Position numbers and translations under genes: made by a program | Notes under the pieces: model-generated | Seen by the model: the letters and a program-made list of their open reading frames with translations, nothing else | The model's database searches: none | What the model was told of the DNA's origin: nothing | Origin: a bacterium | Lineage (GTDB): Bacteria > Spirochaetota > UBA4802 > UBA5550 | Assembly: GCA_024224995.1 (NCBI GenBank) | Contig: JAAENB010000436.1 | Span: forward strand, 1-13,824 | Direction: 5' to 3' | Length of the DNA stretch: 13,824 bases | Part shown: positions 1-8,600 of the stretch, piece by piece | Layout of the letters: every line of letters starts with the position of its first letter | Numbering within the stretch: the stretch's first letter is position 1

Positions 1-157
1 AGTGATGCCTCGGCAGGTTGTGAGGCTGTTTGAGCGGAGCGAGTTCCGAACGTTCTGCAGAGGTATTACTCCCGGTAGGCATAATTTACATTCCGGGTTG
101 ATATACCTTATATAGCCCGCTCTGCGGGGTCAGCTGCTCTCAAGGAACTGCCAACTG
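1..157. other. Window-edge intergenic sequence, no convincing gene
   Basis: This stretch lies downstream of the helicase-fusion stop codon. A plus-strand frame stays open from an ATG at 5 to a TAG at 113-115 (36 codons, containing the string FERSEFRTF), but the window edge hides any start signal and the peptide resembles no family I know. A weak hairpin, CCCGC at 116-120 with GCGGG at 124-128 around a 3-base loop, could help end the minus-strand helicase transcript, but no U-tract follows it. The short near-repeats of AACTG just after the helicase stop look like ordinary low-information sequence. No tRNA or other RNA gene is visible. Confidence 0.4.
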
Positions 158-3100
158 TCAACTACTCTCCTCCTCCATCTTCTTCTGCACCCGCTTTACC
201 CTGTTTTCCTCCTGAAGCTCTTTCCACAACTCAAGCGCTTTCTCGTAATTCTCAATCTTTTCGTATAACGATGCTGCCCTATAAAAGTACTCCCCGGCTT
301 CAAAAAAGCGGGCAGCGGAATCCGGATCGTTTAAGGATTCATAACTCAGACCTGCCAGTTTCCAGTCCTTGCCTTCTGCGGCGTATTTCGCAGCAAGGGC
401 GTATTCTTCATGCTCATGGTACACCAGGGCCGCGTCCTTGAACTTCCCCAGTTCTGCCAGCAGTTCCGCTCCCTCCTTGTACCGGGAGCAGGCAGTAAAG
501 AGCACCACATTCTTTTCGTTTATGGGAACCCGGTCTAAAAATTCTTCGTATTTTGCGTTGTCGTTAATATAACAATAACATGCCTGGAGATTAATATCAT
601 TCTCCAGATTTTCATATTTTTTTATCTCTTCCGAAAGGTCTGCAATAATTTCCTCAGGATCACAACTTTCATACAGTTCATCAACGTCATACAGTTCATA
701 CAGTTCTTCTACTTCATCAAGATTATTGAGATCCTCAAGTTCATCAAGTTCAGAATGTTCTTCAGGGACTTTCTTATGGATAAGTTTAATAAGCCGCATG
801 ATACTGTTATAGTCTTCCAGGGAGAGCAGCAGCGATATAAAATTAGGAGCAGTATCCCCTGTTCCCCAGGTTAGCCTTCTTGTTGTTCGTGCGGTCATGA
901 TCCTGCACAATTCAAGGAGATCCGCTTTTTTCTCCCCCTCGTACTGTTTCAGAAGTTTCATAAAAAGCAGTGAGATCATATCTGTCATGATGCGGATGCC
1001 GTTTCTCCGGTACCATTTGAGCACCTTTTCTTCATGAGCGTCAACAGCTCCGCCGGAATACTGCACCAGCATTTCCCTGGACACACTTAATACCTCCCTG
1101 TTGGCCAGGTAACTTTTTAATGAGCGCATATCCCGTTTGTCTTCTATAAAAAAGGGAATAGCATCGTCATCAATTTCCAGTTCCAGGTACGACTCAAGTA
1201 CGCCCTGGGGAGAATTTACGGCTTTATACCGCGGCAGCGCTTTGGCGTATTCTCCCTCTTCGTACAGCGTAACAGCCTCCCGGTTTAAGAGCTCTGCCCG
1301 CTGCCGGTTATACCCGGGTCCCTGGGAAACATGCAGGTCAAAAGCTCTGGCTGTTTCTTCCATGAAGTTCTGAAGACCGCTCTCATCAAGACTTTTAAGA
1401 TCAGTCTCTTCAAGAGTACAGGCGTACATATAATAATCACTCAGTTTGTTATAACACTCCGCCTTTTTTTCAATGGAGCCTGCCTGTTTAAAAAGATCAA
1501 GAGCCAGTTCATACTCCTCTTTCTCGAACAACAGGTCCCCGGCCCTTTCCTCTTCACCCAGGGCGCTATACCGCAGTGCCGCTTTGATTGCTTCACTGCT
1601 TCCTTTTTGTTCAAATTCCCGGGCCTCCGAGAGAAGTTGTTCCCGGACCGCTCCGCCAGGTTCCGCTGCCAGCCCAAAGGCTTCCATTGCCTGTGCATAG
1701 TCTTTCTCTTTTTCGTATAACAGGGCCAGGGAGTAAAAGTCTTTAAGTTCACGGTAACAGGAAATTATTTTTTTCCGGTTCTTTAGTATTGTATATAATT
1801 CCAGCGCCTCTCCGAATTCATTTCCTTTGTAATAGAAGGCTGCTGCTTTTTCCGAATTTTTAATTTTTTTGTAACAATGAGCCGCCTCCACCGGGTCGCC
1901 GCTTAACGCGTAATTATGCGCTGCTTTTTCATACTCTTTTTGAGACGCGTAATACCGGGCCAGCTGCTCGTAATTCTTTGCCTTTTCCCAGTTTTGGACG
2001 GCATTCTCTATTTTCTCCAGTTTTACCCAGGCATCCGCCGCCCGGTTATAGTCCCCTTCCTGCTCATAGAGCTTTATTTGACAATACAGAATCTGTTCTT
2101 TATTGTTTGTCTGCTGCCAGAGCTCCAGGGCTCTTTGAAAATTTTCCATATACTCATAACACCGGGCCGCGCGTTCTTTGATATCTAACTTTTCGAAGAG
2201 CTCCGCAGCTTCTGCGTAGTCTCCCTGTTCCTCGCGAAAATAAGCCAGAGCCCGTTCTTCACCCTCCGAATTTCCGGCATTGACATAACTCTCCATTGCC
2301 GCCCGGTAATACTGCCGCTCAAAAAAATAATCTCCCTGGGAATCCCATTCTCCCGGTGTTGACCGGCGGTAAATAACCTCATCCAGTACCGCGCTTTCCG
2401 TACTAAAATAAATATGCTCCCGCACCGGGTCTAAGCCGCACAGATCAGAGGCCGTTCCCCCATCATACAAAATAAGCGTATTCCGGGCTCTGGTTACTGC
2501 CACATAAAACAGGTTAATCTCATGCTTAATATGGGGATACCGGGTCTTGTCCGGTACCTGCCCGGTTCCGATCTTTCGCCAGAGATCGCGTGATTTTTTA
2601 TTGTTGATAAATTTCCACACCAATACCGTATCGAACTCAAGGCCCTTGGCCTCTGAAATAGTAAAAACAAGCTCCGTTCGCAGCCGCTCTTTTAAAATCT
2701 TCTGCTCCCGCGCGTCCCGTACAAGGATTATCAAACCTGCTACCCGAACCGAAAGCTTTTCTAAAATATCCTGTTCTTCTATTCCGCTTATAAATACCGG
2801 CGGCTTGCCGCTGAATTTCCACTCCTCCTTTAGCTCATTTCCCGTAAGACCAATGAGCTTTTGCTTGAGATCGAGCAGCGAATTGGACAGTTTTATTATA
2901 TTTCCCACACTGCGGAAATTCAGGCGCAGGTTTACCAGGTCCGGCACCGGTGCTCCCCGCTCGTAAAATTTGTCTTTTACCTCTTCCCACCGGAACCCGC
3001 TTGGATTAATTATTTGCCGGGGATCTCCTGCGCAGAGTATATCCCGGTATGTCCGGGCAAGCCTGAATATGAGATACACCTGGATATCGGTGAAATCCTG

Positions 3101-4564
3101 GATCTCGTCGCATACTACCAGGTTGTAGCGGTATCGCTCGGGATTGGCGTCAAGGATGGCAATGGCGGCTTTCGTGAGGTCCAGTTCATCCCATAATCCC
3201 TCCGATTCCAGGCGTCCCTGGTAATATTCGGCTATGGAATATATCTCTTTACGATCGTATAAAAAGTTGGGTGCCCGTTTTTTGCCCAGGGCTACGTACT
3301 CATTATAGGTAAGGAGCGGCGAACTGACACTGGCGCTTTTCTTATGTAAGATCTTTAAAATCTCCGCCAGGATGAACTTCACTCCCGGCGAATAGAGCGT
3401 TGTCCGCTCTTCCATTGAATGGACCAGCTCTGCCAGGCTGCGGCAGCCGGTTTTGTTCTTTACCGGTTTTTCCACTTTGTCGAAGAATTCAAACCGCGAA
3501 AGCCCCATGATATATTCCTGGAGCTCCCCAATTGCCGCCTCAGACAGGTTATTCGCCTCATACCCCGTGAGCAGCTTTTTATAGGTTCCAATACTTAAGG
3601 GCGGCTTTCCTCCCTTGATAATTGACCGTATCTCCTCCCACACCAGCTCACTGTCATATTTCGATGAAAGTGTATTATTGCTGAATATCTGGGTAAAACG
3701 CTTGAGCCCGGCCTCCTTTCGTATATCGAAAGGTTTTCCTCCTTCCCGTACGATTGTTAACAAGAGATCTTTAAATACATGGAACCGGGGCGGATTATCT
3801 TCCGCTTCCATGCCGGTTTTATTCACCAGCCCCTTATACAATCCTTCGGAAAAGCGCTTTAAAAACTCGTTATAGGTTAAAAAGATACGCGGTTTATTGC
3901 GATATTTATCTTTCAGGAGATAATAAACACTGATGGTTGTTTTTCCGCTTCCCGCGGTTCCCGAAAGCAGCAATGGAGGATCATTTTCCAGGAGATGCTC
4001 CTGGTCCGCAGTAAGATATAATGCCAGTTCAAAATCATCGACTTCCGAGAGTTCCTGCCCCTCTGTCCCGCTATCATACAAATGTATTCTTTCCCATTCC
4101 TCTTCACCAAGTACCAGCCATTTCTGGGGTCCGCTCCTGTCTGTGGTTTTATCCTCTATTCCTTCCTGAGAATAGGTCTCTTGAGGCAGGTCTTCAAAGA
4201 TCACTTCTTCATAGGTTTCTGTTTTACTGGGCTCAAAATTCAAAAAAGGAGCATTTTCCGGGATGATTACCCGCGCATTCTTGCTGATATCATCATGGCG
4301 GGTTATTCCCCATATGTAAATGGCAGTTTTATTGTTGTGTTTTCCCAGGGTAAAGAGGATGCGGTCCCCTTTGTCGAGACGGGCCTCAAAAACCACTTTT
4401 CCCGCCATTCCCTTGAGCTTTTTCACTTTTACGCCGCTGTCCCAGATCCCGTTCTCAAGGAACTCGAACTTGGCCCGAAGCCGGGCTTTTTCCTTCTTTG
4501 GCAGGGTTAACACTTCCTGCTTTAAGGTCTCATTTAATAATACGATATATTGAATATTTTTCAT
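158..4564 (-). CDS. RelE-like domain / UvrD-type SF1 helicase / TPR-array fusion protein
   Basis: This 1468-residue protein is probably cytoplasmic. Residues 1-97 resemble the RelE/ParE toxin fold: a charged N-terminal helix, then a strand region with KLKG, FEARL and RILFTL, as in the family. Residues about 185-700 hold every SF1A helicase motif: Walker A GTAGSGKTT (202-210), Walker B VVCDEIQD (483-490), motif III AGDPRQ (512-517), motif IV LNFRS (548-552), motif V SEAKGLEFD (637-645) and motif VI VAVTRAR (688-694). All key residues are intact, so an active ATP-dependent DNA or RNA translocase is expected. Residues about 743-1130 and 1360-1460 are degenerate TPR/coatomer-like helical hairpins (AxxxYxxAxxxE). 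A low-complexity acidic linker spans about 1267-1318. The ATG at 4564 is preceded by a weak purine-rich site (GGAAAGAG) and a promoter. The KilA-N gene lies 91 bp upstream on the same strand. Helicase and TPR calls are firm; the toxin-like call rests on motif resemblance. Confidence 0.9.
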   Translation of the reverse strand: MKNIQYIVLLNETLKQEVLTLPKKEKARLRAKFEFLENGIWDSGVKVKKLKGMAGKVVFEARLDKGDRILFTLGKHNNKTAIYIWGITRHDDISKNARVIIPENAPFLNFEPSKTETYEEVIFEDLPQETYSQEGIEDKTTDRSGPQKWLVLGEEEWERIHLYDSGTEGQELSEVDDFELALYLTADQEHLLENDPPLLLSGTAGSGKTTISVYYLLKDKYRNKPRIFLTYNEFLKRFSEGLYKGLVNKTGMEAEDNPPRFHVFKDLLLTIVREGGKPFDIRKEAGLKRFTQIFSNNTLSSKYDSELVWEEIRSIIKGGKPPLSIGTYKKLLTGYEANNLSEAAIGELQEYIMGLSRFEFFDKVEKPVKNKTGCRSLAELVHSMEERTTLYSPGVKFILAEILKILHKKSASVSSPLLTYNEYVALGKKRAPNFLYDRKEIYSIAEYYQGRLESEGLWDELDLTKAAIAILDANPERYRYNLVVCDEIQDFTDIQVYLIFRLARTYRDILCAGDPRQIINPSGFRWEEVKDKFYERGAPVPDLVNLRLNFRSVGNIIKLSNSLLDLKQKLIGLTGNELKEEWKFSGKPPVFISGIEEQDILEKLSVRVAGLIILVRDAREQKILKERLRTELVFTISEAKGLEFDTVLVWKFINNKKSRDLWRKIGTGQVPDKTRYPHIKHEINLFYVAVTRARNTLILYDGGTASDLCGLDPVREHIYFSTESAVLDEVIYRRSTPGEWDSQGDYFFERQYYRAAMESYVNAGNSEGEERALAYFREEQGDYAEAAELFEKLDIKERAARCYEYMENFQRALELWQQTNNKEQILYCQIKLYEQEGDYNRAADAWVKLEKIENAVQNWEKAKNYEQLARYYASQKEYEKAAHNYALSGDPVEAAHCYKKIKNSEKAAAFYYKGNEFGEALELYTILKNRKKIISCYRELKDFYSLALLYEKEKDYAQAMEAFGLAAEPGGAVREQLLSEAREFEQKGSSEAIKAALRYSALGEEERAGDLLFEKEEYELALDLFKQAGSIEKKAECYNKLSDYYMYACTLEETDLKSLDESGLQNFMEETARAFDLHVSQGPGYNRQRAELLNREAVTLYEEGEYAKALPRYKAVNSPQGVLESYLELEIDDDAIPFFIEDKRDMRSLKSYLANREVLSVSREMLVQYSGGAVDAHEEKVLKWYRRNGIRIMTDMISLLFMKLLKQYEGEKKADLLELCRIMTARTTRRLTWGTGDTAPNFISLLLSLEDYNSIMRLIKLIHKKVPEEHSELDELEDLNNLDEVEELYELYDVDELYESCDPEEIIADLSEEIKKYENLENDINLQACYCYINDNAKYEEFLDRVPINEKNVVLFTACSRYKEGAELLAELGKFKDAALVYHEHEEYALAAKYAAEGKDWKLAGLSYESLNDPDSAARFFEAGEYFYRAASLYEKIENYEKALELWKELQEENRVKRVQKKMEEESS
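671..706 (-). repeat. 9-bp periodic repeat coding an E-L-Y acidic linker
   Basis: The unit ATACAGTTC occurs at 671-679, 689-697 and 698-706, with a diverged unit at 680-688. Read on the minus strand it encodes Glu-Leu-Tyr repeats. It is the core of a longer degenerate acidic segment (roughly 615-770) that forms the linker between TPR blocks of the helicase fusion. It looks like a local slippage expansion. Confidence 0.75.
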
Positions 4565-4594
4565 TGATCTCTTTCCAATCTATATATTCAAAGA

Positions 4595-4622
4595 AATCTA
4601 GTTTATGTAAATTAAATGTCAA
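4595..4622 (-). promoter_or_regulatory. Sigma-70-like promoter of the helicase-fusion gene
   Basis: On the minus strand a perfect -35 TTGACA (4622-4617) is followed after 16 bases by TAGATT (4600-4595), which matches 4 of 6 bases of the -10 consensus. The predicted start of transcription lies about 25 bases before the ATG at 4564. The -35 sits inside the box shared with the KilA-N promoter region. Confidence 0.55.
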
Positions 4623-4636
4623 GTGGAATATTCCCG
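4617..4636 (-). repeat. Shared promoter box, copy 1 (helicase fusion)
   Basis: In plus-strand orientation the motif reads TGTCAAGT, then GG, then AATATTCCCG. Copy 2, at 5544-5563, differs only by AA in place of GG. Each copy places TTGACA (minus strand) at the -35 position of the following gene. In this copy the centre is also a perfect palindrome, GGAATATTCC (4625-4634). Confidence 0.7.
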
Positions 4637-4654
4637 GAGCAAAGAAGATGAACG

Positions 4655-4669
4655 TCTATTCTATTCTAT
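4655..4669. repeat. Pentanucleotide TCTAT x3 at the KilA-N stop codon
   Basis: Three perfect tandem copies of TCTAT overlap the last codons and the terminal TAG (4658-4656) of the KilA-N frame. A gain or loss of one unit would alter the extreme C-terminus. Three units is short, so this may be chance. Confidence 0.5.
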
Positions 4670-5489
4670 TTCCTATTGCATCTCCTGACTCTAATTTTTT
4701 AACCCGGGAATCCTCGGTTAATAATTTCATCTGATGAATTGCTAATTTATTCAATTTTACTAACCGTTTGTCCTGGTCAATTCCTTCATTAATAAACAAG
4801 GCGTTCAAATTTTCCAGGTTGGACAGGCAAACAAGCTGCGAAACATTCGCATAATCTCGAATATTCCCTTTTTTGTCTGTATTCGTATTTCTCCATTCTT
4901 TTGCGGTCATTCCGAATAAGGCCATATTCAATATTTCAGCCTCAGACGCATAAATAATCTAAATTTGCTCTGGGGTCAATTCTCTGGGAATTAAATTCTC
5001 TTTAATTGCATCCGTGAGTATCCTATAATTAATTTTTGATAAATTTCTTTTTATGTCCCAACCAAGCTGCTTTCTTTCTTCATCTTTAAGCCTCTGGAAT
5101 TCTTTTATCAGGTAAAGTTTGAACTGAGGAGATATCCAGGAAGCAAACTCAAAGGCTATATCTTTATGGGCGTATGTTCCGCCATATCGTCCCGCTTTCG
5201 CGATAATTCCTTTTGAATTGGTTTTTTCGGTCCATTGTTTCACTGAAAGGGTAAACCTGTTTAGTCCGGCTTCATTTTTAATTCCCCCGAATTCGGGGGA
5301 ATTAAACTCGGGATTGTATATCTCTTCCCATACCCCCAGGAACTCAATGGTATTCTTATTTCTGAGCCATTTTTCTATTAATGCCGGCCCGCTTTCAATA
5401 TTTCTTACCATATCCGTCAAAGAAATGAAGTCATCTTCATTATAACGGTAATAAGATATTTCAGTTCCCAGTACACTCATTTTTGACAT
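4656..5489 (-). pseudogene. KilA-N domain protein interrupted by an in-frame amber codon
   Basis: The KilA-N family (phage and accessory-genome proteins with a proposed DNA-binding N-terminal domain) is recognised from the N-terminal half (DDFISLTDMVRN, then GLNRFTLSVKQW and GRYGGTYAHKDIAFEFASWI at about 75-119). The C-terminal half has the usual ending (NMALFGMTAKEWR, IRDYANVSQLVCLSNLENLN). The two halves are in one frame, separated only by a TAG at 4961-4959 (codon 177 of 277). Reading through it restores a continuous product of normal family length. The start chosen is ATG 5489, because GGAGG (5502-5498) lies 8 bases before it; the GTG at 5504 overlaps that site. The upstream fragment keeps the whole KilA-N domain. 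A restart is conceivable: GAGG (4943-4940) lies 8 bases before a TTG at 4931. A sequencing error, recent decay or two split products are all possible. Confidence 0.85.
5277..5306. repeat. 30-bp perfect palindrome inside the KilA-N coding region
   Basis: The core CCCCCGAATTCGGGGG is flanked by matching TTTAATT and AATTAAA arms, giving 15+15 bases with no mismatch. It codes for roughly residues 62-71 (the segment containing NSPEFGGI). It could extrude as a cruciform or fold as an mRNA hairpin, and it is the longest perfect palindrome I found in the window. Confidence 0.9.
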
Positions 5490-5497
5490 TGACTCAA

Positions 5498-5502
5498 CCT
5501 CC
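5498..5502 (-). promoter_or_regulatory. Ribosome binding site fixing the KilA-N start
   Basis: A perfect GGAGG on the minus strand lies 8 bases before ATG 5489. It places the start five codons inside the longest open frame, whose first codon is GTG 5504. Confidence 0.8.
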
Positions 5503-5521
5503 ACATTTATTACGCATACAA

Positions 5522-5549
5522 AAGTTAGTCAATATTGATTCATTGTCAA
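5522..5549 (-). promoter_or_regulatory. Candidate KilA-N promoter
   Basis: A perfect TTGACA (5549-5544, minus strand) is followed after 16 bases by TAACTT (5527-5522). The -10 match is weak, only 3 of 6. Spacing and geometry match those of the helicase-fusion promoter. A 10-bp palindrome, TCAATATTGA (5529-5538), lies in the spacer and could be an operator. Confidence 0.4.
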
Positions 5550-5563
5550 GTAAAATATTCCCG
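5544..5563 (-). repeat. Shared promoter box, copy 2 (KilA-N)
   Basis: This copy is identical at 18 of 20 positions to 4617-4636. It covers the -35 hexamer and the region immediately upstream, where an activator or repressor could bind. The two copies are direct repeats, 927 bp apart start to start, and they bracket the KilA-N gene. Confidence 0.7.
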
Positions 5564-5592
5564 ATCTCCTTATTAATTTCATAATAAAAACA

Positions 5593-5621
5593 TGGACATT
5601 CTTTCGATTTTACGGTATAAT
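5593..5621 (+). promoter_or_regulatory. Sigma-70-like promoter of the hybrid sensor kinase
   Basis: TGGACA (5593-5598), 17 bases, then a perfect TATAAT (5616-5621). This is the best-formed promoter in the window. Transcription would begin near 5628, giving an AT-rich leader of about 30 bases with no visible Shine-Dalgarno site before ATG 5659, so translation initiation may be weak or depend on the unstructured leader. Confidence 0.75.
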
Positions 5622-5658
5622 CATGTCTTTAGTACAACAATAAATATTATTAAACAAT

Positions 5659-8600
5659 ATGAAGAACAAAATACGGATATTTATCGGGATATGGCTGCTG
5701 CTTGCTCTTACTGCCTGCGGCAATACCGGTGAAATTCAGCCCCAGGCGAAAAAAGGAGTTCTTGATCTGCGGAAGTGGGACCTGGTAAAGGACGGCCCCG
5801 TGAACCTGGACGGGGAATGGGAATTTTATTGGGAAAAGCTGCTAAAATCGGCTGATTTTTCAGAGGAAAGAGTGCCGGAGAAAAGCGGATATATTAGCTT
5901 ACCCTGTCCATGGAACGGGTACGAAACAGGGGGTAAAAAACTTTCGGAAGACGGATTCGCTACGTACCGGCTTATTGTTTTATTAAAGAATACGGAAGTC
6001 CCATTAGCACTTAAGGCAGGTGCTATAGATACAGCTTCCGTATTATATATAAACGGAAAAAAACTGGCTTCCGTGGGGCTTGTTGGAACTTCCAAAGATC
6101 AAATGAAACCTCATTTTTTGGATAATATCGTAGATATTATTCCCTCCAATGAGCGGTATGAAGTAATACTTCATGTATCGAATTATTTCGACAGGAGAGG
6201 CGGCTCCGCAAGACCTCACTGGATTGGCATGAAAGAGGATATTCAACGAATGAGGGAATTGAATGTCTATTCCAGTCTTTTTTTATTCGGCAGTCTCCTG
6301 GTAATGTGTCTCTACCACATCGGTCTTTTTATACTGCGAAACAATGACAGGGCTTCTCTTTATTTCGGGCTTTTTTGTATCTCCATAGCCACGCGGGAAA
6401 TATTTCTGGGAGACAGAATTTTATTTAATGTCTTTCCCGGAATAAGCTTTAACCTTGAGCTCAGTATGAACTCCGGGTTAACGTTTCTTGGTATTGCTTT
6501 TTTAGCAATGTTTTTAAGTTCCCTTTTCCCCCGGGAAATTCCAAAAGTCTTTACCCGTATTATGCAAATTATTTGTTTTCCCTCGGCAATTGCGGTTTTT
6601 TTTATACCGGTAAAAGCCGTATCCTTTACCTTTGTTCCTCTCCAGGTCATTATTTTATTAAGCTCCGCTTATATGCTCATAATGCTTTTTGTTGCTTTTT
6701 ATAGAAAACGGGAAAGCTCGCTCATTCTTTTGCTGGGATTTTTAATTTTCTTTCTTACGATACTGAATGATATTCTGCATAATAGTCACATCATTCAAAC
6801 CTGGTTTATGGCTTCACTGGGTCTTTTTATTTTCATCTTCTTCCAGGCATACCTTATTGCGGCCCGGTTTTCCAAAGTCTTTTTCTCCGTGGAAAAACTT
6901 TCCATCGATCTTGAGCGTAAGAATATGCGGCTTCTGGAAATGGACAGGGTAAAAGACGAATTTCTTGCCAATACGTCCCATGAACTTCGTACTCCCTTAC
7001 ATGGTATAATTGGTCTTAGCGATTCCCTGGTCGATGGAGCTTCGGGAAGTCTTTCGGAAAAGGTTAAACAGGATCTTGGGCTCATTTCTTTAAGCGGAAG
7101 ACGGCTGGCGTCACTGGTCAATGATATTCTCGATTTTTCAAAACTTAAAAACAGGGAACTGAATCTCTCGTTAAAGCCCGTTGACCTGGCTATGGCTATT
7201 GATGCCATAATAACTCTTTCACTCCCCCTTACGGGCTCTAAAAAAATTGAACTCAAAAACAGCGTCAAACACCTTCCCCCGGTGCTGGTAGATGAAAACC
7301 GCCTTCAGCAAATACTCATGAACCTTCTGGGAAACGGGATTAAATTTACCGAATCGGGCTTTGTGGATATTTCCGCAAAGTACCTGGAGAACGACACAGG
7401 AAATGGTTTCGTAGAAGTGAGCGTGACCGATTCGGGAATTGGAATTCCCCCGGAGAAGCACGAGATGATATTTGAATATTTTGAACAGGCAGACGGATCA
7501 GTGGAACGCGAGCATGGAGGAACCGGGATTGGTCTGGCAATAACAAAAAAACTGGTTGAGCTCCACGGCGGTTCAATAGCTGTTGAATCGGAAACAGGCA
7601 AAGGAGCTTCTTTTATTTTTACTCTTCCCGCAGCCACGCTGGAGACCGGCGAAAAGGCAGATACTGCTAAGGTGCTGTCGGCCGTTCTTCCTTTAAATGA
7701 TCTGCCAAACATACAAGATTTTAAGCCGGAAACAGGGATAACAAAACAGGTTTTCCGGTATGAAGAAATGTCCGTTATGGAGGGTGATAGTGCTCCCAAA
7801 ATTGTGGTCTTTGCCGTAGACGATGACCCGGTAAATCTCCAGGTTATTTCAAACCAGTTCCCTTTTGTTAATGTCGCTGTTGTTACCGCTTCTACGGGGA
7901 AAGAAGCCCTGCATCAAATTAAAATTCAGGGAAAACCTGATATCATCCTGCTGGATATTATGATGCCCGGCATGTCGGGGTATGAAGTCTGCCGTGAAAT
8001 ACGGAAAATCTACCGGCCAATTGAAATGCCCGTTATACTCCTTACGGCAAAAAACAGGGCCGAAGATATACAGGCGGGGTTTTCCGCCGGTGCAAATGAT
8101 TATATAATAAAACCCTTTGTTAAAGAAGAAACTCTCTCCCGCGTTAGATTTCACCTTGCCCTGTCCCGGTATTGGAAAAGCCTGAATAATACCAAACAGG
8201 AACTGGAAGAGCTGAATGAAAACCTTGAAACAATGGTAGACGACCGGACAAACGAGCTGAAACAGGCTCTGGAAGAGCTGGAACTGGCTTCGAGAATTCA
8301 GGCCCGGGATATGAGTATGGCCGTGAATGTTCAAAAAAACTATTTACCCCAGCAGGCTCCTTTTACAAAAGAGTGGGATGTGGCATATGCATTTCACCCC
8401 ATGGTTGGCATCTCAGGCGATTTTTATGACTTTTATATGCAGGAAGACCGGCTTGCGGGACTTTCGCTATTTGATGTTTCCGGTCATGGAATCGCCTCGG
8501 GACTCATAGCCATGATTGCGAAATCCAATTTATTTAAAAATTTTATTCCCCGAATGGATGCGCCATTAGAAAACGTAATGGAAAGCTTTAATGATGACCT

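Noticed and set aside
5..115. 36-codon plus-strand open frame at the window edge
   Set aside because: It is too short, has no visible ribosome site inside the window and resembles no family I know; kept only as a remark on the edge sequence.
4656..4931. Separate small gene starting at TTG 4931
   Set aside because: The frame is continuous with the KilA-N coding sequence upstream and supplies its family-typical C-terminus, so it is treated as the second half of one broken gene, although a restart cannot be excluded.
4959..4961. Amber codon as a recoded sense codon (for example pyrrolysine)
   Set aside because: TAG is the terminal stop of three reading frames in this window and nothing here suggests recoding machinery; simple mutation or sequencing error is more likely.
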